A stretch of DNA of 64,000 nucleotides from Paenibacillus anaericanus. Lineage in GTDB: Bacteria > Bacillota > Bacilli > Paenibacillales > Paenibacillaceae. Below are positions 52,265 through 61,643 of this stretch, one piece after another (position 1 is the stretch's first letter; each line of letters begins with the position of its first letter). The notes under the pieces were generated by a model that was given only the letters and a program-made list of their open reading frames with translations, had not been told where the DNA came from and made no database searches. The DNA is taken from the NCBI RefSeq assembly GCF_003994475.1, contig NZ_RZNY01000009.1, forward strand, positions 59,872 to 123,871, given 5' to 3'. Made by a program: the position numbers and the translations under genes.

Positions 52265-54631
52265 TTACTTAAGTTCTGCTACTGTTACTCCTGTACCGCC
52301 TTCACCATAATTCCCAAGACGGTAGCTTTTTACATGTTTATGTTTACGAAGGTAATCCGATATCCCTGTACGCAAAATTCCAGTACCTTTGCCGTGAATA
52401 ATATTGATCTGACCTAAGTTTCCTAGGTATGCTTCATCAATAAAACGATCAACCTCAATGAGAGCTTCCTCTAAGTTGGCACCACGAAGATCCAATTCAC
52501 TACGCACGTGTTCATCTCGTGTCCGCTTCACGTTAGCTAATGTACGCCCCGCCGGCTTGCTTTCAGGAGCAGAGCCAATCAACTCCAAATCATCCAAGCG
52601 AACTTTCATCTTCATGATCCCAAGCTGAACAACAGCTTCTTTTCCTCCAGCTAGTTCTACCACAAGCCCTCGTTGGTTCAAGCTATATACCATCACTTCA
52701 TCACCAGGGCCTATGGAACGTGCTGCTTTGACCGCTTTAGGCTTAGCCCCTACCTTTTTCCGGCGTTGCGGTTCAGCTTCATCCAACTGTTTGCGAGCGG
52801 CAATAAGTTTATGCTCCTTGACCGAAGCACCTTCCTCTTGGGCGAGTTTCCGTAGATCCCTGATAATTTCCTCGGCTTCATTTCGTGCCTTAGCAATGAT
52901 CGCAGATGCCTCTTCTTTAGCCTTGTCCAAGCGTCTGTCTCGCTGCTCTTCAAGTTTCTGTAGTTCCGCCTCATGACGACTCCGTAAAACTTCCAGCTCA
53001 CTACGCAGCTTCGCTGCAGTCTCGCGTTCCTGTTCAGCCCCAAGGCGATTCTCTTCGAGTGAAGCAATCATATTCTCGACACGAAGATCTTCTTCTTTGA
53101 CCTCTCCTCGAGCGAAATCTAAAATATCATCTTGCAGTCCAAGACGGCTCGCTATAGCAAACGCATTACTTCGTCCGGGAACACCAACTAATAGTCGATA
53201 GGTCGGGCTGAGTGTATTTACATCAAACTCCATGCTCGCATTAATAACACCCTTACGCTCATATGCATAGGCTTTCAACTCACTATAGTGTGTCGTAGCT
53301 ACCATACGACTGCCCAGAGAATGAATATGCTCGAGAATTGCTATAGCAAGTGCCGATCCTTCCGCCGGGTCAGTTCCTGCCCCAACCTCATCAAGTAACA
53401 CTAGGCTTTTGGGTGTCATTACGTTGAGTATCGAAATGATATTGGTCATATGGCTGGAGAAGGTACTGAGACTCTGTTCAATACTCTGTTCATCACCGAT
53501 ATCAGCATAAATGGCATCAAACACACATAATTGAACCCCATCTTCAGCAGGTACAAATAGTCCTGACATGGCCATCAGACTAAGTAAACCAATGGTCTTT
53601 AACGTTACCGTCTTTCCGCCCGTATTGGGTCCAGTTACGATAATGGAGGTATACTCATTGCCTAGCTCCACATCGATAGGAACAACTTGATCAGCAGGAA
53701 TAAGCGGATGCCGGCCTTTTTTCAGCTTCAAAAATCCTCGATCATTCATTCTCGGCATCGCAGCTTTCATCTCACGAGCCAAACGCGCTTTGGCAAACAA
53801 GAAATCCAATTGAGCAAGTATATCACTGTCATACAACAGTAGTTCCGTCTGATCTCCAACTAGGGCAGTCAGCTTCTGGAGGATAACTTCGATTTCACGT
53901 TCTTCCCGTAGACGCGTCTCGCGCAGCTTGTTATTCATAGCTACAATTGATTCGGGTTCAATAAACAACGTTGCTCCCGATCCCGACTGATCGTGTACTA
54001 TGCCCCCGAAATGAGCCCGATACTCCGCCTTCACAGGAATAACGAACCGGTCTCCCCTGATTGTAATCAGCTGATCCTGCAGCATCTTGGAAATAGAGGA
54101 AGAACGAATCATCGCATCCAGTTTCTCACGGATTCGGACTTCACCGCCTCGTAGTTCCCGGCGGATTTGTGCCAACTCAGCACTAGCAGAGTCTAGAACT
54201 TCAGCGCTGTCATTAATACAGCGTTTAATTGCCTCTTCTAGCGACTTCTGCTCGCTAAGTGCATCACTGAGTGTAAATAGCAACTCAATAGGCTCTTCGT
54301 CATGAATAGCGGAGATATACCTTCTGATGCGCCGCGCTCCCTCGAGTGTCGTTGCCACACCAAAAAGTTCATGTGGATTCAACGTTCCCCCGATGCGGGC
54401 ACGCTTCGCGGCTGGAGTAATATCAACAATTCCCCCAAAAGGTGGAGAGCCTTTTAGACGATCGACTTTAAACGCTTCGTCCGTCCCCTGCAGTAGTCGT
54501 TTCACTTCCTCCAGTTCAGAAACAGGGTGAAGTTGCTCTGCAGCAAGCTTACCTAGCGGGGTCTGACAATATTTATAAAGTTTATCTATAATCTTACTAT
54601 ATTCCATGGTTCTTAATATTTTCTGATCCAA
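52265..54631 (-). CDS. mutS2: MutS2 family ATPase/endonuclease
   Basis: 788 residues, standard length. It lacks the mismatch-recognition domain of MutS. There is a core and clamp region, ATPase with Walker A TGPNTGGKT and Walker B LVLLDEVGAGTDP, a coiled coil (about 515-610), and a C-terminal Smr nuclease domain (LDLRG, IIHGKGTG). Bacillus MutS2 acts on branched DNA and rescues collided ribosomes by splitting them. It is upstream of DUF350 and downstream of zapA/pheT as in Bacillus, but cvpA and polX are absent between. Confidence 0.96.
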   Translation of the reverse strand: MDQKILRTMEYSKIIDKLYKYCQTPLGKLAAEQLHPVSELEEVKRLLQGTDEAFKVDRLKGSPPFGGIVDITPAAKRARIGGTLNPHELFGVATTLEGARRIRRYISAIHDEEPIELLFTLSDALSEQKSLEEAIKRCINDSAEVLDSASAELAQIRRELRGGEVRIREKLDAMIRSSSISKMLQDQLITIRGDRFVIPVKAEYRAHFGGIVHDQSGSGATLFIEPESIVAMNNKLRETRLREEREIEVILQKLTALVGDQTELLLYDSDILAQLDFLFAKARLAREMKAAMPRMNDRGFLKLKKGRHPLIPADQVVPIDVELGNEYTSIIVTGPNTGGKTVTLKTIGLLSLMAMSGLFVPAEDGVQLCVFDAIYADIGDEQSIEQSLSTFSSHMTNIISILNVMTPKSLVLLDEVGAGTDPAEGSALAIAILEHIHSLGSRMVATTHYSELKAYAYERKGVINASMEFDVNTLSPTYRLLVGVPGRSNAFAIASRLGLQDDILDFARGEVKEEDLRVENMIASLEENRLGAEQERETAAKLRSELEVLRSRHEAELQKLEEQRDRRLDKAKEEASAIIAKARNEAEEIIRDLRKLAQEEGASVKEHKLIAARKQLDEAEPQRRKKVGAKPKAVKAARSIGPGDEVMVYSLNQRGLVVELAGGKEAVVQLGIMKMKVRLDDLELIGSAPESKPAGRTLANVKRTRDEHVRSELDLRGANLEEALIEVDRFIDEAYLGNLGQINIIHGKGTGILRTGISDYLRKHKHVKSYRLGNYGEGGTGVTVAELK

Positions 54632-54776
54632 GAACTTTCACAACTCCCCTCGTGCTATGAGTCCATTATAACGAAATGACTCATTTTTTGCCATTTCGGA
54701 TAGTTCGGTACATAAGAAGTGCAATTATGGAACAATATAATCATGTGCAGGATCAAATATAAGGAGGCCATATACC

Positions 54777-55139
54777 ATGCATTTTTTGGGACATGTCGTA
54801 CGTTTTATCGTCTCTGCGGTGGTTCTGTTAGTTGTGGGATGGCTCGTTCCGCAATTCAGTATCGGTGGTTTTGGCAGCGCCCTACTACTGGCTCTCGTCA
54901 TAGCCTTGTTGGGTTGGGCTGTTGAAGGCATCTTCGGAAAAAGAGTCTCCCCTTTTGGACGCGGAATCGTCGGATTTCTAGTCAGTGCACTTGTGATCTG
55001 GTTGGCTCAGTTCATCGTGTCTGGTGTAACTGTATCCATTATCGGAGCATTGCTTGCAGCACTGGTGATTGGGATTATTGATCTATTCATCCCAGTGTCT
55101 ACACCGTTTAACGCAGCCAAGGAGAAATCTTCCCGCTGA
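54777..55139 (+). CDS. Phage-holin-family (PF04020-like) small membrane protein
   Basis: 120 residues with four TM helices rich in Gly, Ala, Val and Leu (VSAVVLLVVGWLVPQFSIGG and later GALLAALVIGIIDLFIPVST). The pattern fits the 4-TM phage-holin-like family common in Bacillales chromosomes. No phage genes are nearby, so it is a chromosomal membrane protein of unknown role. AAGGAGG precedes the ATG. It is divergent from mutS2. Confidence 0.8.
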   Translation: MHFLGHVVRFIVSAVVLLVVGWLVPQFSIGGFGSALLLALVIALLGWAVEGIFGKRVSPFGRGIVGFLVSALVIWLAQFIVSGVTVSIIGALLAALVIGIIDLFIPVSTPFNAAKEKSSR

Positions 55140-55157
55140 CATCTATTTCATGCATTG

Positions 55158-55187
55158 AACTCCTTGTTCTTGAACAAGGAGTTTTTT
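55158..55187 (+). terminator. Terminator after the holin-like gene
   Basis: AACTCCTTGTT-CTTG-AACAAGGAGTT with a T6 run. Confidence 0.92.
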
Positions 55188-55326
55188 GCAGCAAATAAAT
55201 ACGCCAATATTCCAAATAAATGAAATTGTTCATGAATTTATCATACTCATTATGATCACCCTCCCACTTTTCACTGTATGATCTTCTTATAATTGTCACA
55301 ATTTATTTACATTCAGGAGGGTATCT

Positions 55327-55704
55327 ATGAGAAAAACACTTGCTTTTATGATTGGACTCACTTTTTTGTTCATTATTTCTGCTTGTAATGGCAATGGATC
55401 ACAGGCTAGTAATAACACCTCTGAGAGCAATGTAATACCTGAAGCAGAACTGGTTATCACCGCTACCGATTACAAATTCGACCAGACAGAATATCATTTA
55501 AAGAAGGACGTTCCTGTAAAAATAATTTTCAAAAATGAGGAAGGTAATCACGGCCTCCTCATTCCTGGATTAAAGCTACAAATGGACCGACAAAATGATA
55601 CAAAGGTAATCACACCGACCAAATCAGGTAAATACGAAATATCCTGTTCGATCATGTGTGGCACGGGCCACGGTACAATGATCTCCACAATCATCGTAGA
55701 ATAA
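55327..55704 (+). CDS. Cupredoxin lipoprotein with a CuA-type copper site
   Basis: 125 residues: lipobox IISAC (Cys20), then a single cupredoxin domain like cytochrome c oxidase subunit II. His75 (GNHGLL), Cys107, Cys111, His115 and Met118 (CSIMCGTGHGTM) have exactly the spacing of a binuclear CuA centre. There are no oxidase TM helices and no other oxidase genes. It could be an extracellular electron carrier or copper chaperone. RBS CAGGAGGG before ATG 55327. Confidence 0.82.
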   Translation: MRKTLAFMIGLTFLFIISACNGNGSQASNNTSESNVIPEAELVITATDYKFDQTEYHLKKDVPVKIIFKNEEGNHGLLIPGLKLQMDRQNDTKVITPTKSGKYEISCSIMCGTGHGTMISTIIVE

Positions 55705-55716
55705 CTAAGCAAGCGC

Positions 55717-55746
55717 AAGAGCCCCCTAATTTTTCTGGGGGCTCTT
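55717..55746. terminator. Terminator after the cupredoxin gene
   Basis: AAGAGCCCCC/GGGGGCTCTT stem with a T-rich loop, between convergent genes. Confidence 0.85.
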
Positions 55747-55780
55747 ACTTTTAAGTCAGAAAAAATGCTGCATCCATAAA

Positions 55781-57322
55781 TTATTCCTGTTCGATTAATT
55801 CGATCCACTCATTATATTCAGATTGAAGCTTAGAGTAATCTTCCTTCAACCGAGAATATTCTTGTTCCGTCTTAAGCACTTGATCCCGTTCGACCTCACG
55901 TTCAACCTGAAGCAGTCGGTACTCATGCGACACAATTTCATAACTTTCAGAAATTTGACGCAATTGTTCCGCTATTTGCTCCCTTTGTTCCTTCAACTCG
56001 CTGAAATCCGATGATAAAGTCAAGACTTGTTCCCCACCAGCAGCACTTTCTTTCTGCCATTGGCTTAATTGCCGTTGAAGGTCTGCTTCAGTCTCACGCC
56101 ATAACACTAACTCCTGTTCAGCTGATGCCAATTGCTCTCTCCATTGCAACTCTCGGCTTTCCGCTTCCAGTCGAGATGTTTCCTGTTCCTCAGCCAGCGC
56201 AGCATAATCCTGAACTTCACGCTCTGCTTCATTCAGCCGCTTACCAAGTCGCGCTAATTGTTCCTGCAAAGTCGATTTCTCATCTTCTAGTGACTTTGTT
56301 GCATGGACCGCACTAGTCCGTTCCCTCGTAACTTGATCCATCTGAGAGCGTAACAATTCCACTTCAGAGTTTAACTTCCGAACCACGTTCTTCTCAACCT
56401 GAAGTCCTTCTCGGGTTAAATCAGCTTCTTTCGCCGTGGACTCCAACAACTCTTCTAGTTTCTCATTACGATCTGCCGCTTCCAACAGACCAATTTCTAG
56501 ACGACTTAACTCTTCATTACGCATCTCCGCTAGTTTCTGCCATGACTTCTCATTCTGAAGCGCACTTGTCACTTCTGAACGAAGCTTGTCTTCTCGTTCT
56601 CTAGCTTCCTGTAGTAAACGTAGCTGCTTCTTTGTCTCAGTTTCTGCCGCTTGTAACGATGCTTGCATTTGCTTGGCCTGCTGTTCCAGCTTGGTATGAT
56701 TATCCTTAATCCGTTGTTCAGCAACCTTAGCCGCTTCCTCACGTTGCTGTGACCCCTTCACCTGAAGAAGAAGACGCTCAACTTCACCCTTCTCCTTCTT
56801 GGCTTCTTGTTCCACCGCAGATAGTTTGGTCCGAAGTTGCGCACTACCGCCCCGCTCTTCGGCCAATTGTCGTTCTAATTCTTGAACCCGAGCAGTAAGC
56901 TTGTTTACTTCTGAAGCCCGTTCTTTCACCGTATTCTCACTCTTAACAAGCTGCTCACTATTCAATTTATTATCCATCTTTAATTGATGTTGTTCCTCTT
57001 GCAGAGTCTTGTACATATTCTCTTGCTTCGTATGCAAAGCCCCTAGAACAGAAATCTCTTGTGAGAGCCCGGCTTTCTCTTGGAGTGTTGTTTGCAGTTC
57101 ATCCCGGATTTGATCGGTCTTAACTGCTTCCTCCGCCATACGGACAGCGGCCAATACAGCAAGTCGTGGTGTATCCAAATGAGAATACATTTTGGATATA
57201 GCACGCATATGTTCGTCTACGCGGCGTGCAACCTGATGCATGTATTCAGCACTGCTGCCAACAATTTTATAAGAAGTTCCATAAATCTCAACATTTACAG
57301 TTATTCGGTCAGGGGTAGTCAA
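55781..57322 (-). CDS. zapA: ZapA-domain protein with a very long coiled coil
   Basis: 513 residues. The first about 90 match ZapA, the FtsZ-ring-associated protein: ITVNVEIYGTSYKIVGSSAE, VARRVDEHMRAISK, then PRLAVLAAVRMAEEAVK. The remaining about 420 residues are almost pure coiled coil, rich in Glu, Gln, Leu, Lys and Arg. Usual ZapA is only 85-110 residues. The start is TTG with GGAGG upstream. It follows pheT as Bacillus zapA follows pheT/rnhC. It probably bundles FtsZ and may reach further into the divisome or nucleoid. Confidence 0.85.
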   Translation of the reverse strand: MTTPDRITVNVEIYGTSYKIVGSSAEYMHQVARRVDEHMRAISKMYSHLDTPRLAVLAAVRMAEEAVKTDQIRDELQTTLQEKAGLSQEISVLGALHTKQENMYKTLQEEQHQLKMDNKLNSEQLVKSENTVKERASEVNKLTARVQELERQLAEERGGSAQLRTKLSAVEQEAKKEKGEVERLLLQVKGSQQREEAAKVAEQRIKDNHTKLEQQAKQMQASLQAAETETKKQLRLLQEAREREDKLRSEVTSALQNEKSWQKLAEMRNEELSRLEIGLLEAADRNEKLEELLESTAKEADLTREGLQVEKNVVRKLNSEVELLRSQMDQVTRERTSAVHATKSLEDEKSTLQEQLARLGKRLNEAEREVQDYAALAEEQETSRLEAESRELQWREQLASAEQELVLWRETEADLQRQLSQWQKESAAGGEQVLTLSSDFSELKEQREQIAEQLRQISESYEIVSHEYRLLQVEREVERDQVLKTEQEYSRLKEDYSKLQSEYNEWIELIEQE

Positions 57323-57379
57323 AGATTTGTGCCTCCTTCGGTCCTCCGTTGTGTTTCCTGATGTCTTATACTTGCACGA

Positions 57380-57422
57380 AAGTCACATCGAATCGATACT
57401 TTACATTGATTCGATGTGACTT
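57380..57422. terminator. Perfect inverted repeat between pheT and zapA
   Basis: 15-bp perfect stem AAGTCACATCGAATC around a 13-nt loop, just after the pheT stop. T tracts are short, so it may be a weak terminator or a processing site. Confidence 0.6.
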
Positions 57423-57435
57423 CAATTAATTCCTG

Positions 57436-59883
57436 CTATTTTCTCAATTCTGCAGCAAAAGTTTGTTCAAGTGCAGAAACCACCTTTTCATGGACCGCCG
57501 AAATCTCTTCATCCGTTAGCGTACGCTCATGATGACGATAAACAAGCGAAAGGGCTACACTCTTCTTGCCCTCTCCAAGCTTACTTCCGGTATATACATC
57601 AAAAACCTTGACCGATTCAAGCAATTCTCCCGCCGTTTCCTTAATAGTAATAATCAAGGATTCTGCCACTATATCGCTACCAATAACTACAGCGATATCT
57701 CTTTCCATCGCAGGGAATCGCGGCAATTCACGATATTCAACATGTTCTCCCGCAAATTGATACAATGGCTCCAACAGAAGTTCTGCAACGTACGTATCGT
57801 CCAAATCCTTCTCACGTTGTACCTCTGGGTGAAGTTGACCTAACGAACCAATCAACTGCTTACCTTCCGGAAGGTTCAAATATAGCGACGCTGATCGACC
57901 AGGATGGAAGCCTTGTGGGCTATTAGCTTCATAAGAAACCATATTTCCCATTCCTAGATAAGCAAACACACTTTCTAATGCACCTTTTAGATCAAAGAAA
58001 TCAACCTTTTCAGTCGAAACATTCCAGCGTTTCTCTACGCGATCTCCCGTAAGTAGAAGACTTAAGACCGGAAGCTCCCGCGGTTGTTTCGTCAGGTTCT
58101 CTTCATCGGATTGGAATACACTACCGATTTCAAATAGCGCCAGATTCTCTTCTTTACGATTGCGATTGTATGCTGCAATATCAATCAATCCAGGCAACAA
58201 ACTGCTTCTTAATACACTACGATCTTCGCTCATTGGCATGGCCAATTTCACTTCATGTCCGCCTTTACCAAGCATAGGGAAGATACTTCCTGCTCCTTCG
58301 CGTATGAAGGAGTATCCCATCGCTTCCTGAAAACCTCCATGTGACAGCAAACCACGTAAAGCACGACGAAGTGCTTGAGGTCTACTATATCCACCTGGCG
58401 TTGTTGGTCCTTCAATTGCTGTTACAGGAATATTATCGTATCCATACAAACGAGCTACCTCTTCAATGAGATCAACGTCACGGGTAATGTCACCTCGGCG
58501 CGTAGGCACAGAGACATTAATCACGTCGTTAGCTAGATCACTATGTCCAAATTGTAGTCGTGACAGAATCACTTTGATCTCTAGTGGGGAAATATCTGTT
58601 CCTAAATAATCATTCAACTTATTGACAGATAGAGCTACCGATCTTTCTTGCGGCTCAGCAATAAGTGATTCCACCACACCTTGATGAACAGTGCCACCTG
58701 CATAGCTAGCCATGAGTGCAGCCGCCCGATCTAAAGCAGGTAATACAGCGCCCGGGTCAACTTCTTTCTCGAAGCGTTGGGAGGCTTCAGAACGAAGTCC
58801 TAATTGGCGAGAAGTTTTCCGTATTGTACCGCCATCAAACTTAGCGGACTCCAGTACAATATTAACACTGTTCTCCGTAACCTCTGAATGAAGTCCACCC
58901 ATAACCCCTGCCAAACCAACAGGTTTGTTATGACCATCGACGATCAACAGCGCTCCTGCTGTTAGATTACGCTCTTGTCCATCCAGTGTAACTAGCTTCT
59001 CGCCTTCTTCCGCTACCCGCACGCCAATCGTTGCGCCTGCAATCTGATCAGCATCAAAAGCATGAAGTGGCTGTCCATACTCCAGCATTACGTAGTTCGT
59101 AATGTCAACAATATTGTTGATTGGGCGAACACCCGCAGCCATAAGCCGGTTCTGCATCCAAAGTGGCGAAGGTCCAATCTTGACCCCCGAAATATAACGC
59201 ACAGCATAATGGCTACATAATTCCGGGTTATCAATTTTCACAGATATAGAATCTTTAGCAGATTGGCCTGTAACTTCGACCAGATCGGCTGCCGGAAGCT
59301 TAACATCTCTACCCAGAATAGCACCTACTTCGTATGCAGCACCAATCATGCTCAAACAATCCGAACGATTAGGTGTTAGATCAAAATCCATCACTTTGTC
59401 ATCCAGCCCGAGTAGTTTGGTTATCGGTGTTCCAATCTCAGTTGCTTCTGGGAGCACAAGAATTCCTTCTTGTTGTTCTTTCGGGAGCAATTTGACATTC
59501 AACCCAAGTTCCTTAGCCGAGCAGATCATGCCTTGCGAAACAACACCACGCAGCTTAGCTTTCTTGATTTCTAACCCGTCTGGAAGCTTAGCTCCTACAA
59601 GGGCAACAGGTACTTTCTGTCCTGCATCAATATTCTTTGCACCGCAGACAATTTGAAGATCTTCCCCAACACCTGCGTCAATAATACATACATTCAGTTT
59701 GTCAGCATCAGGATGCTTTTCTTTGCTCTTTACATAACCAACAACAACCCCAGTCACGCCAAGATTGCGATTTTCAACGGAATCGATCTCGATTCCCGAG
59801 CGGGTAATTTGCTCCGCCAACTTTTCTATGTCTACTTCATCCAGACTAATATAATTTGACAACCATTCGGTTGATACTTTCAT
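57436..59883 (-). CDS. pheT: Phenylalanine--tRNA ligase beta subunit
   Basis: 815 residues, normal for the bacterial beta chain: tRNA-binding (OB-fold) domain about 40-150, B3/B4 editing domain, B5 DNA-binding-like domain, a class II-like core and a C-terminal ferredoxin-fold anticodon-binding domain (ELPRFPAMERDIAVVI, HHERTLTDEEI). It forms the alpha2beta2 enzyme with PheS. It lies 26 nt after pheS and is under the same T-box. Confidence 0.97.
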   Translation of the reverse strand: MKVSTEWLSNYISLDEVDIEKLAEQITRSGIEIDSVENRNLGVTGVVVGYVKSKEKHPDADKLNVCIIDAGVGEDLQIVCGAKNIDAGQKVPVALVGAKLPDGLEIKKAKLRGVVSQGMICSAKELGLNVKLLPKEQQEGILVLPEATEIGTPITKLLGLDDKVMDFDLTPNRSDCLSMIGAAYEVGAILGRDVKLPAADLVEVTGQSAKDSISVKIDNPELCSHYAVRYISGVKIGPSPLWMQNRLMAAGVRPINNIVDITNYVMLEYGQPLHAFDADQIAGATIGVRVAEEGEKLVTLDGQERNLTAGALLIVDGHNKPVGLAGVMGGLHSEVTENSVNIVLESAKFDGGTIRKTSRQLGLRSEASQRFEKEVDPGAVLPALDRAAALMASYAGGTVHQGVVESLIAEPQERSVALSVNKLNDYLGTDISPLEIKVILSRLQFGHSDLANDVINVSVPTRRGDITRDVDLIEEVARLYGYDNIPVTAIEGPTTPGGYSRPQALRRALRGLLSHGGFQEAMGYSFIREGAGSIFPMLGKGGHEVKLAMPMSEDRSVLRSSLLPGLIDIAAYNRNRKEENLALFEIGSVFQSDEENLTKQPRELPVLSLLLTGDRVEKRWNVSTEKVDFFDLKGALESVFAYLGMGNMVSYEANSPQGFHPGRSASLYLNLPEGKQLIGSLGQLHPEVQREKDLDDTYVAELLLEPLYQFAGEHVEYRELPRFPAMERDIAVVIGSDIVAESLIITIKETAGELLESVKVFDVYTGSKLGEGKKSVALSLVYRHHERTLTDEEISAVHEKVVSALEQTFAAELRK

Positions 59884-59909
59884 CTTAGGTTCCCTTCCCT
59901 CTTCAGAAA

Positions 59910-60944
59910 TTAAATTGTGGCAAACTGACCCAAGAAACGCAGATCATTATTATAGAAGTGACGAATATCATCGACTCCATATTTAAGCATTGCAATCCGC
60001 TCAACACCCATGCCGAACGCAAAGCCGCTGTATTTCTCCGGATCATAACCGCTCATTTCAAGCACTCGTGGATGCATCATTCCGCTGCCTAGGATCTCAA
60101 GCCAACCGGAGTTCTTACATACTCGGCAGCCTTTCCCACTACATTTCACACAGGTTACATCTACTTCTACACTAGGTTCAGTAAAAGGAAAGAAGCTTGG
60201 ACGTAAGCGAATTTGTGTGTCAGATCCAAACATCTCGCGAGTGAACTGCAGCAACGTGCCTTTGAGATCACTCATCCGAATCCGCGGCCCAATAACAATG
60301 CCTTCGATTTGATGGAACTGGAATGAGTGAGTCGCATCATCGTCATCCCGGCGATAAACTCTACCTGGACAGATCACCTTAACCGGAACCTCACCCTTCA
60401 TGGCCTCCATTGTCCGTACTTGAACAGGCGAAGTTTGTGTCCGCATCAACAGATCTTCCGTTAAATAAAATGAATCCTGCATGTCCCGAGCCGGATGATT
60501 CTTCGGCAAATTAAGGGATTCGAAGTTGTAGTAGTCGGTTTCCACCTCTGGACCTTCAGCAATACGATATCCCATACCGATAAAGATGTCCTCAATGTCT
60601 TGAATAACTTGATTCAGTGGGTGAATCCCGCCCTGTTTCAATGGACGTCCTGGTAGAGTAACATCGACTTTTTCAGCCGCCAGCCGTTGTTCTGTTTCTT
60701 GGCGTTGGAAATGTTCTTGCTTTTCTTCGATTAACGATTCAATCGCGCCTCGCACCTCATTTGCTACCTGTCCGATCAATGGCCGTTCTTCTGCACTTAG
60801 CGATCCCATGCCTCGTAAAATTTCTGTCAACGGACCCTTTTTACCCAAATATTTGACCCGCAGATCATTCAGATGGGTTGCATCAGCGACCTTGCTAAGT
60901 TGTGCCACCGCTTCCTGCTTGAGTTCTATCAAACGTTCTTTCAT
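59910..60944 (-). CDS. pheS: Phenylalanine--tRNA ligase alpha subunit
   Basis: 344 residues: an N-terminal coiled coil (about 1-85), then the class II catalytic core with motif 1 ([19 protein letters not shown]), motif 2 ([20 protein letters not shown]) and motif 3 ([20 protein letters not shown]). A Cys set ([12 protein letters not shown]) is the zinc-like insertion of Bacillus-type PheS. It is the first gene after the tRNA-Phe T-box. Confidence 0.97.
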   Translation of the reverse strand: MKERLIELKQEAVAQLSKVADATHLNDLRVKYLGKKGPLTEILRGMGSLSAEERPLIGQVANEVRGAIESLIEEKQEHFQRQETEQRLAAEKVDVTLPGRPLKQGGIHPLNQVIQDIEDIFIGMGYRIAEGPEVETDYYNFESLNLPKNHPARDMQDSFYLTEDLLMRTQTSPVQVRTMEAMKGEVPVKVICPGRVYRRDDDDATHSFQFHQIEGIVIGPRIRMSDLKGTLLQFTREMFGSDTQIRLRPSFFPFTEPSVEVDVTCVKCSGKGCRVCKNSGWLEILGSGMMHPRVLEMSGYDPEKYSGFAFGMGVERIAMLKYGVDDIRHFYNNDLRFLGQFATI

Positions 60945-60973
60945 CGATAAATCCCCCTTTTAATTAAAACAAC

Positions 60974-61302
60974 AAAAAAAGGCCTTCTCTCCCGTAAGGG
61001 ACGAAAAGACCGTGGTACCACCCTTGTTAGAGTACACATGTACGAACTTACGGCATAGCCGCAAGAGGTTACGTACTGCTCAAACTCTCACTTTAACGAT
61101 ATAACGGATCGTGACCGGTATTCCCTACTTCATAAACTCTGTCTCACTCGACAAAGCTAGAGGTTCAAGAAACTGCTCCAGAGTGAACTTCAACAGCCCA
61201 ATTTCCATAGAGACGTTCTCAATCATCGACGTCTCCTTCCTGTAAGGAGGATTCTGTTTACTCTTCTCCATCATTGCATTTATTTAAAATTAACTTGACT
61301 TA
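60974..61302 (-). promoter_or_regulatory. T-box leader of pheST (tRNA-Phe sensing)
   Basis: The T-box AGGGTGGTACCACG (61011-61024) is followed by a terminator of the GGTC..GGCC type with T7. The specifier is TTC (61185-61187) in GAAGTTCACTCTGGAGC, which reads Phe. Confidence 0.96.
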
Positions 61303-61308
61303 CCTGCT

Positions 61309-61337
61309 ATTATATGAAAAGTTGCACTTAATGGCAA
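61309..61337 (-). promoter_or_regulatory. SigA-type promoter of pheST
   Basis: TTGCCA, 17-nt spacer, TATAAT on the minus strand, directly before the T-box leader. Confidence 0.75.
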
Positions 61338-61407
61338 GTAAGTAACTTGTTTTTTTGTATTACTACTATGTTATGGTATCTTAATGATGATAAGGAGATG
61401 GAGAGAT

Positions 61408-61599
61408 ATGAACGGTACTGAACGCAAGAACATCACACCCGGCATCACCGTTGACATTGTACTTAAGAAAGACCAGCGTACAGGACAGCTAACTAGAGGA
61501 GTCGTTAAGGATATCCTCACCAATTCGCCAAACCATCCTCACGGGATTAAAGTCCGACTTCAAGACGGTCAGGTAGGTCGGGTCAAGTTGATACATTGA
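61408..61599 (+). CDS. ywbE: YwbE-family protein
   Basis: 63 residues from ATG 61408; the open frame to 61384 is not needed and AAGGAGATGGAG precedes this ATG. The conserved line GITVDIVLKKDQRTGQLTRG, then VVKDILTNSPNHPHGIKVRL and QVGRV, identifies the YwbE/DUF2196 family. It is a small basic beta-rich protein, perhaps nucleic-acid-binding; function unknown. Confidence 0.9.
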   Translation: MNGTERKNITPGITVDIVLKKDQRTGQLTRGVVKDILTNSPNHPHGIKVRLQDGQVGRVKLIH

Positions 61600-61610
61600 T
61601 GATAACAAAT

Positions 61611-61636
61611 GAAGCCTCGGACAAGTCCGGGGCTTC
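61611..61636. terminator. Terminator between ywbE and the transporter
   Basis: GAAGCCTCGGA-CAAG-TCCGGGGCTTC, 11-bp stem with one wobble pair. T tracts are weak on both sides. Confidence 0.7.
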
Positions 61637-61643
61637 ACCCAAT

